Shown: positions 6,967 through 10,980 of the stretch, piece after piece
How the letters are laid out: each line of letters starts with the position of its first letter
Numbering within the stretch: the stretch's first letter is position 1
DNA from: Methanobacteriota archaeon
GTDB lineage: Archaea; Thermoplasmatota; Poseidoniia; Poseidoniales; Poseidoniaceae
Length of the DNA: 10,980 nucleotides
Direction: 5' to 3'
Assembly (NCBI GenBank): GCA_029979405.1
Contig: JAPOHM010000028.1
Location: 1-10,980 of the forward strand
Notes under the pieces: generated by a model
Seen by the model: the letters and a program-made list of their open reading frames with translations, nothing else
Database searches by the model: none
Told to the model about the DNA's origin: nothing
Translations under genes and position numbers: made by a program

Positions 6967-9426
6967 TCAATTTTTCTTTGATTGAATCGTGTAAACAACC
7001 AATAGGATTACAATAAGTAAAATTGTTCCAATTTGAAGAATACTTGAATCAAATACGCTAGATTCTACTTGATCGTTTTCTACCTTCTTCTCAACAATCT
7101 CGATATTTTGGAAGTCAACATTTGACCAAACTTCTGCATAACCGTCCCAAACTTTTACTTCAACCGTGTAAAATCCAGCTGTTTGATTTTGGAATCTGTA
7201 TTCCGTTAGGCAGGTAATGTAAGTATCACCATTACATTCTGTGTCAAAACCAATTGATTCTCCTGCCAATGTTACCGTCTTAACGTGACCTTGCGAACCG
7301 TCTGAATCTGATACAGTCCAAAGTATTGAGACACCGAGTTCAGTAGTATCAATAGATGAAATTTGTACTATTGGAATGTCAGGAATTGGCAAAATCATAA
7401 GGTCAAAAACCATCGAATCATTACTCGAAGAATCCGCTACATTAACCGAAAAAGACTCGCTTCCGTAAGCGTTATCATTACCATAAATAGTCAAAATATC
7501 TCCGTTAAGTGAATATGTCACCAAGGAAAAATTGCTCACTATTTCGTAAGATAGTGACTCTTCATCGACGTCAATGGAATAATCGCTTAAGTCAACGACA
7601 AGTATCGAATCTTCGTCCATCTCAATGGAATCTGTTGATTTGATGAATTGAATTGGGTCGTCTACTGGTATTACATTAATTGGAACTGTAATTTCCAACT
7701 TTTCAGACTCACCATCCCAGACGTTCAACCTGACTATTTCTGCCCCAAACCAGTGCGATTGTGGGTCAATTATCACTGTAGAGGAACTGTTTGTAATCCT
7801 CAAACCTTCGTACTCAATCGCTTGCTCAACAAATAATGGTTCACCTTCAGGGTCTGCAACAAATTCCGCAATGTTTAGAATTATGCTGTCTCCATCCTCT
7901 TCGGTTTGTTGTAGAGGTATTACGTTAGTTTGTAAGACCATGTCATTTACTGGAAGTATTGTAACGTTAACGGGTATTGTTACATAATCATCAGTACCTG
8001 CTGTTAGAGTGACATTTACTATTTTCAATCCGTCCCATTCCTGTTGATTTTGATGCGTAAAAGTTAGCTCAAATCCTGAATTATTTACTCCAATAATATC
8101 TGTGCCGTCTGCTATTTCTGCTGCATAGAACAACACATCTTTTTGGTCAGGGTCTGTCGCAAAATCTCCAGGATAGATCGTAATATTGCCGTGCTGATTG
8201 AATATCACTTCTGGGATTGGCGATATTAATTCCATAGGAGTGCCAATTCTTGTAATCGTTATGTCAACATAATCAGAGAAAGTATTGTCGTGAATAGTTA
8301 TCCTCACGTCGGAATCGCCAATCGGTAGGTCAGATGAGTTAATTTCACAACTGATTTCTTGACTATCAGAAAAATTCTGAAGAGTTCCTGCTATCTCCGT
8401 GGAATCCGGTAGCAGGCACGTTACGTTACCAGAGGCGTTATCTCCATTCCTCATGCTCACATCTGATTTTATCAAAAAAGTTTGATTTAGTGTTAAATTA
8501 TTTGAAGTTGAAATCGTATTGGATAGATTATACAGCCTTGAAAGTGATAGATTCTCATCGATGTATGAATTTGGGTCTGATGAGTATGACTTTACCTCCC
8601 TGTTGAATGCCTCTTGATATGCCGAATCATCTCCTCTGAGAGACAAATTTAGGTATGGTAAAATATGTTTCAGTGCGTGATTCTGTTGTTGTTCTTTACC
8701 CATTGCAGATTCCCCATCGGCAAATCTTTCAAAGAAGGTATCAGATTCTTGGTATCCAATGTGATTTGCACCGAGAACGTGCATGATTTGCCACGCACCC
8801 GGCCATTCATTGAGATAAATCATCACGTTATCTGCAGCAGGTGCAATATCATCTGTTGTACCTGTCAAGAATAGAGCAGAAGCTGGGTTTGACAGAATGG
8901 CTTGATTTTGGGATTCGGAATCAGAACCATCGAGACCTAACCCGAATAAACCATCTATTTCATGCAGACCGGTTTTGTATACTTCTGCAGCAGTATGGGC
9001 TCCGACTCCGTGACCTGCTAGAGAAACATGCGAAAGGGCGAATTGCCCAATAGAATCTGGAATTGAGTTGATTGTACCGTTGTTGATTTTCATTAGCAAT
9101 TCAGTTGCAATTTCCCATTCGAAAACCTCTTCTTCTAACACGAGACAAATGAAACCATTTCTCGTAAGACCTTCTTGTAGCCAAGCATACTGGTCGACTG
9201 TTTCATCTTCATCGCCGACAAAAATCACGATTGCAAACGGCCCGTTTTGGGCCATGTTAGTTCCTTCACCATCACTTACCGCAGGATAAGTTATGCGATA
9301 ATCAATAGGGCCTTCGAACTCTTCGATAAATCCAACATATCCAGTTGTGTTATACTGTGGTGGAAAGGTTTCTGCACTTATCACCGGTAGCAAAAAGAGG
9401 GCTATTAATACGGATATCTTTTTCAC
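6967..9426 (-). CDS. Secreted, C-terminally anchored protein: hydrolase-like domain plus Ig-fold repeats
   Basis: The 819-residue product begins with a signal peptide (about residues 1-18, cleavage near ISA-ET) and ends with a membrane helix (about 797-813) followed by QSKKN, so most of it lies outside the cell. Residues 25-265 resemble the PAF-acetylhydrolase/chlorophyllase/PETase-like alpha/beta hydrolases: the elbow is AGHGVG (137-142), the acid is in TGTTDDIAP (D193 likely) and the His is in GANHIGY (H222). The elbow nucleophile, normally Ser, is Gly140 (codon GGA), so this domain may be catalytically dead. Next come a beta-rich segment with a Cys pair (C337, C360), three cadherin-like repeats of about 95 residues (about 395-493, 494-590, 591-683; boundaries PVND, PVDD, PIPD) and a PKD-like module (684-779, C731 and C739). 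About nineteen N-glycosylation sequons are present. The start is GTG 9426, overlapping the AroE stop by 4 bases and preceded by a strong Shine-Dalgarno site. Confidence 0.88.
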   Translation of the reverse strand: MKKISVLIALFLLPVISAETFPPQYNTTGYVGFIEEFEGPIDYRITYPAVSDGEGTNMAQNGPFAIVIFVGDEDETVDQYAWLQEGLTRNGFICLVLEEEVFEWEIATELLMKINNGTINSIPDSIGQFALSHVSLAGHGVGAHTAAEVYKTGLHEIDGLFGLGLDGSDSESQNQAILSNPASALFLTGTTDDIAPAADNVMIYLNEWPGAWQIMHVLGANHIGYQESDTFFERFADGESAMGKEQQQNHALKHILPYLNLSLRGDDSAYQEAFNREVKSYSSDPNSYIDENLSLSRLYNLSNTISTSNNLTLNQTFLIKSDVSMRNGDNASGNVTCLLPDSTEIAGTLQNFSDSQEISCEINSSDLPIGDSDVRITIHDNTFSDYVDITITRIGTPMELISPIPEVIFNQHGNITIYPGDFATDPDQKDVLFYAAEIADGTDIIGVNNSGFELTFTHQNQQEWDGLKIVNVTLTAGTDDYVTIPVNVTILPVNDMVLQTNVIPLQQTEEDGDSIILNIAEFVADPEGEPLFVEQAIEYEGLRITNSSSTVIIDPQSHWFGAEIVRLNVWDGESEKLEITVPINVIPVDDPIQFIKSTDSIEMDEDSILVVDLSDYSIDVDEESLSYEIVSNFSLVTYSLNGDILTIYGNDNAYGSESFSVNVADSSSNDSMVFDLMILPIPDIPIVQISSIDTTELGVSILWTVSDSDGSQGHVKTVTLAGESIGFDTECNGDTYITCLTEYRFQNQTAGFYTVEVKVWDGYAEVWSNVDFQNIEIVEKKVENDQVESSVFDSSILQIGTILLIVILLVVYTIQSKKN

Positions 9427-10355
9427 GATAACGCAACCTCCACTGAGACTAATCTCGTCATTAGCAAAGCAAGCGATGGCAATTCATCTGCAAATTCAGG
9501 AGCCCATAAATTCGCCCATGAGTATAGGTGCTGAGCACATAGTAGCCATCTGCCATCGATTGATTTTGAAAGATGTTCAATGCGTTCATCAAGATCACCT
9601 TCCATCTGCGAATAAATAGGGATGATGTCGCCCTTACCCTTATCGAAGTCCACAACAAGATTTGGCTCATCATAGCAAATGTCCCACGGGCCGTCAATAT
9701 CCAACAATCTCTTTCCACCCATTTGCTTAACTTTTCCACCTGAACTTGACCAGGCTGCTGCGACTGACCTTGCAGTGCCACCTCCGCCAGTAATTCCAAT
9801 TACACCATCGGTTGGATAGTCGAAGGCTTTGGCTACCAAAACCAAACCAAGACCGTCGGTAGAGGCTGCTGACCATGAAACTCCATCCCATCGAAGTGTA
9901 TTGACGGACCTTATCTCCATGCAGTTATCAACAGACCTAACCGCCGCAGCTGAGAGTTGATGCTTGAGTGGAGAGGTTAATGAAAGCCAAACTTCATCAT
10001 CATAAGCGTGATTCTTCTCAAATTCTCCAAGCTCTAAATCAGCATTTGGAAGTCTTTTATCAGCCTCAGTAATCGAAAGACTTGCATTTACTGCTCTTTC
10101 CAAAAGAGTATTTGCTCGGAATTTTCCTAATGGAGAACCTACGTAATCCCAATCTGGTGGAGAAGGAAGTTCTCCAGCATAGCCCCATGCAAGAGCATTC
10201 TCAACTCCTTTGGTTGGTATTATTGCTACACCTTTGAGATTTGGAAGCTTTACTCCAGCGATTCTAGTCAGGTGAGAGTAAACTATTGAGCACAATACAG
10301 GAGACAGTGAGTGACCGATTGGGTCACCTGCCACTCCGTGTTGTACTGTTCCCAT
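9423..10355 (-). CDS. aroE: Shikimate dehydrogenase-like protein (atypical AroE)
   Basis: AroE reduces 3-dehydroshikimate to shikimate with NADPH in aromatic amino acid synthesis. The key residues can be placed: GDPIGHSLSP at 10-19 (S16, S18), catalytic Lys in LTSPLKHQ (K131), SVNTL (N152), STDGLG (catalytic D167), the dinucleotide loop GGGGTARS (190-197) and the substrate-binding Gln in LLCAQHLYSW (Q275). Spacings from Lys to Asn and Asp match E. coli AroE almost exactly. Two things are odd. About 60 extra residues lie between the SLSP motif and the Lys, and the Rossmann part is about 30 residues shorter than usual, with no NRT-like motif for the NADP phosphate. The product is 310 residues if it starts at ATG 10355; an ATG at 10412 would add a hydrophobic 19-residue stretch unlike the family. 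It is the first gene of an operon with the surface protein. Confidence 0.85.
   Translation of the reverse strand: MGTVQHGVAGDPIGHSLSPVLCSIVYSHLTRIAGVKLPNLKGVAIIPTKGVENALAWGYAGELPSPPDWDYVGSPLGKFRANTLLERAVNASLSITEADKRLPNADLELGEFEKNHAYDDEVWLSLTSPLKHQLSAAAVRSVDNCMEIRSVNTLRWDGVSWSAASTDGLGLVLVAKAFDYPTDGVIGITGGGGTARSVAAAWSSSGGKVKQMGGKRLLDIDGPWDICYDEPNLVVDFDKGKGDIIPIYSQMEGDLDERIEHLSKSIDGRWLLCAQHLYSWANLWAPEFADELPSLALLMTRLVSVEVALS
9436..9441 (-). promoter_or_regulatory. Shine-Dalgarno site for the surface protein
   Basis: The minus strand reads GGAGGT here, inside the last codons of the AroE-like gene, with 9 bases between it and the GTG start at 9426. It supports that start and translation of the surface protein from the shared mRNA. 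Confidence 0.7.
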
Positions 10356-10453
10356 GTATAGGAGGATACTAATGAAGTACTTGAATAACATTATCACGAG
10401 TATACCAAACATATAGGGGTAATAATGAAAAATAAGTGGCCAGTAGTAGAGTT
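10356..10453. promoter_or_regulatory. AT-rich divergent promoter region (AroE operon / small membrane protein)
   Basis: The 98-base spacer contains several candidate elements but no clear winner. On the plus strand, CATATA (10410-10415) lies about 25 bases before GTG 10436, and the AT-rich run around 10421-10436 lies 20-30 bases before ATG 10454. On the minus strand, TTATTCAA about 28 bases before ATG 10355 is only weakly TATA-like, and CTTATTTTTC (10427-10436) would give the AroE gene a leader of about 50 bases. Confidence 0.35.
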
Positions 10454-10759
10454 ATGTCTGCGATGGAGCGTGGCTCATTTATTTGGTTCCTTATGGCGGT
10501 AACTCAGATATGGTTATCACTAAAATTGATGGATGAAGTTAACTCAGCCATTACAACTCTTTTCGGAACAAGCGCCGCCGCATTTTTCGTTATTGCACTT
10601 GTAGTCTTAAGACAAGAAAAAAGAGAATTAATTATCAATCCAATGAAGAACTTACAAAAAGAAGTACACGACGACCAAATTTCAAATCAAGGCAGAGGAC
10701 TTTGGTTCGGACTGGGGATTTGGGCTCTTACATTATTTACAGGCACAGTATTCTTCTGA
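10454..10759 (+). CDS. Small three-helix membrane protein, function unknown
   Basis: I do not recognise this 101-residue protein. It has three hydrophobic stretches, about residues 8-25, 33-52 and 81-101, the last reaching the C-terminus. Between helices 2 and 3 is a charged loop of about 28 residues (53-80, with RQEKRE, KNLQKE and HDD). The charge pattern puts this loop most likely on the cytoplasmic side. No catalytic motif is visible. The start is uncertain: ATG 10454 is given here, but GTG 10436 in the same frame adds six residues and also has an AT-rich element at a suitable distance. The gene is divergent from the AroE operon and is overlapped at its 3' end by the open frame of the SMC fragment on the other strand. 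Confidence 0.65.
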   Translation: MSAMERGSFIWFLMAVTQIWLSLKLMDEVNSAITTLFGTSAAAFFVIALVVLRQEKRELIINPMKNLQKEVHDDQISNQGRGLWFGLGIWALTLFTGTVFF

Positions 10760-10980
10760 GTGATGTGAATGATTGATGACGATGGTTCAGCAGAGATGCT
10801 AAATGGTTTTTGGCCATTTCTAAAGAGAATGCGAGAGATGGTTACTTCGGTGAAATCAATTGGAAGTGAACCATCATAGTTATCGATAGTTAATGAAACT
10901 TCAGCGCGTCCAAGTGGTGCGCGACCAGAAGTTCCAGCGAAGATGACATCTTCCATCTTTCCACCACGAAGAGATTTGGC
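10687..10980 (-). pseudogene. smc: Bacterial-type SMC N-terminal fragment, truncated
   Basis: The frame enters from the right edge, so the true start and the Walker A motif lie outside the window. From 10980 to about 10813 the 56 encoded residues match the N-terminal ATPase head of bacterial SMC (chromosome condensation): [32 protein letters not shown], then EVTISR and FRNG. In a complete SMC this is followed by a SEYxING-type strand and a protein of over 1,100 residues. Here the similarity fades right after FRNG, continues for about 41 unmatched residues and stops at 10687-10689, running 73 bases into the convergent small membrane gene. Neither other minus-strand frame resumes SMC sequence. 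Coiled coil, hinge and Walker B are therefore missing, and the product cannot be a working SMC. Truncation, decay after gene transfer, or an assembly chimera are all possible. The identity of the 56 residues is secure; pseudogene status is inferred. Confidence 0.6.

Noticed and set aside
10356..10412. Hydrophobic 19-residue N-terminal extension of the AroE-like protein
   Set aside because: AroE proteins are soluble and begin a few residues before the GDPIGHSLSP-type motif; the extension is probably upstream untranslated sequence, though a membrane tether cannot be fully excluded.
10769..10879. 36-codon plus-strand open frame after the small membrane protein
   Set aside because: Its second half is antisense to the clear SMC coding segment and it has no ribosome binding site; it may be chance.
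1..10980. Mobile element, CRISPR array, toxin-antitoxin pair or defence island
   Set aside because: I saw no transposase, integrase, direct-repeat array, nuclease or helicase motif on either strand.

Overview
The window looks like chromosomal DNA from an uncultivated marine euryarchaeon, most likely of the Marine Group II/III type (Candidatus Poseidoniia and relatives). The evidence is a gatD gene (the Asn/Glu-tRNA(Gln) amidotransferase subunit found only in archaea), TATA-like boxes about 26-31 bases ahead of first genes (leaderless transcription), Shine-Dalgarno sites ahead of operon-internal genes, and a large membrane-anchored, sequon-rich protein with cadherin/PKD-like modules. The lineage is an inference; no rRNA or other phylogenetic marker is present. 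The DNA is AT-rich and very densely coding. No tRNA, rRNA, CRISPR array, insertion sequence or integrase was seen, and no gene-free stretch exceeds about 150 bases.

Layout from the left. Bases 1-1009 (minus) hold the N-terminal part of a von Willebrand A (VWA) domain protein that runs off the left edge and apparently starts with TTG. Across an AT-rich divergent promoter lies a beta-carbonic anhydrase (1089-1592, plus). It converges on a pirin-family cupin (1619-2665, minus), which overlaps by 4 bases the gene before it, a roughly 10-helix membrane protein with conserved-looking His/Glu motifs (2662-3879, minus). This pair has a well-placed TATA-like box, with a perfect 14-bp palindrome just upstream of it. 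Divergent from it is gatD (4028-5365, plus), followed by an acyl-CoA carboxylase carboxyltransferase (5404-6966, plus) with its own Shine-Dalgarno site. That gene meets the next one tail to tail with no spacer: the two stop codons together form the palindrome TGATCA.

The right part holds a minus-strand operon: an atypical shikimate dehydrogenase (9423-10355) and, overlapping it by GTGA and served by a GGAGGT site, an 819-residue secreted, membrane-anchored protein (6967-9426). The N-terminal alpha/beta-hydrolase-like domain of that protein has Gly where the nucleophilic Ser should be. Divergent from the operon is a small three-helix membrane protein (10454-10759). At the right edge is the N-terminal ATPase segment of a bacterial-type SMC protein whose similarity stops abruptly near 10813.

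The core-metabolism genes (GatD, carboxyltransferase, shikimate dehydrogenase, carbonic anhydrase) are ordinary housekeeping functions. The parts most worth a second look are the pirin/membrane-protein pair with its upstream palindrome, the nucleophile-less cell-surface hydrolase coupled to a remodelled AroE, and the truncated SMC.
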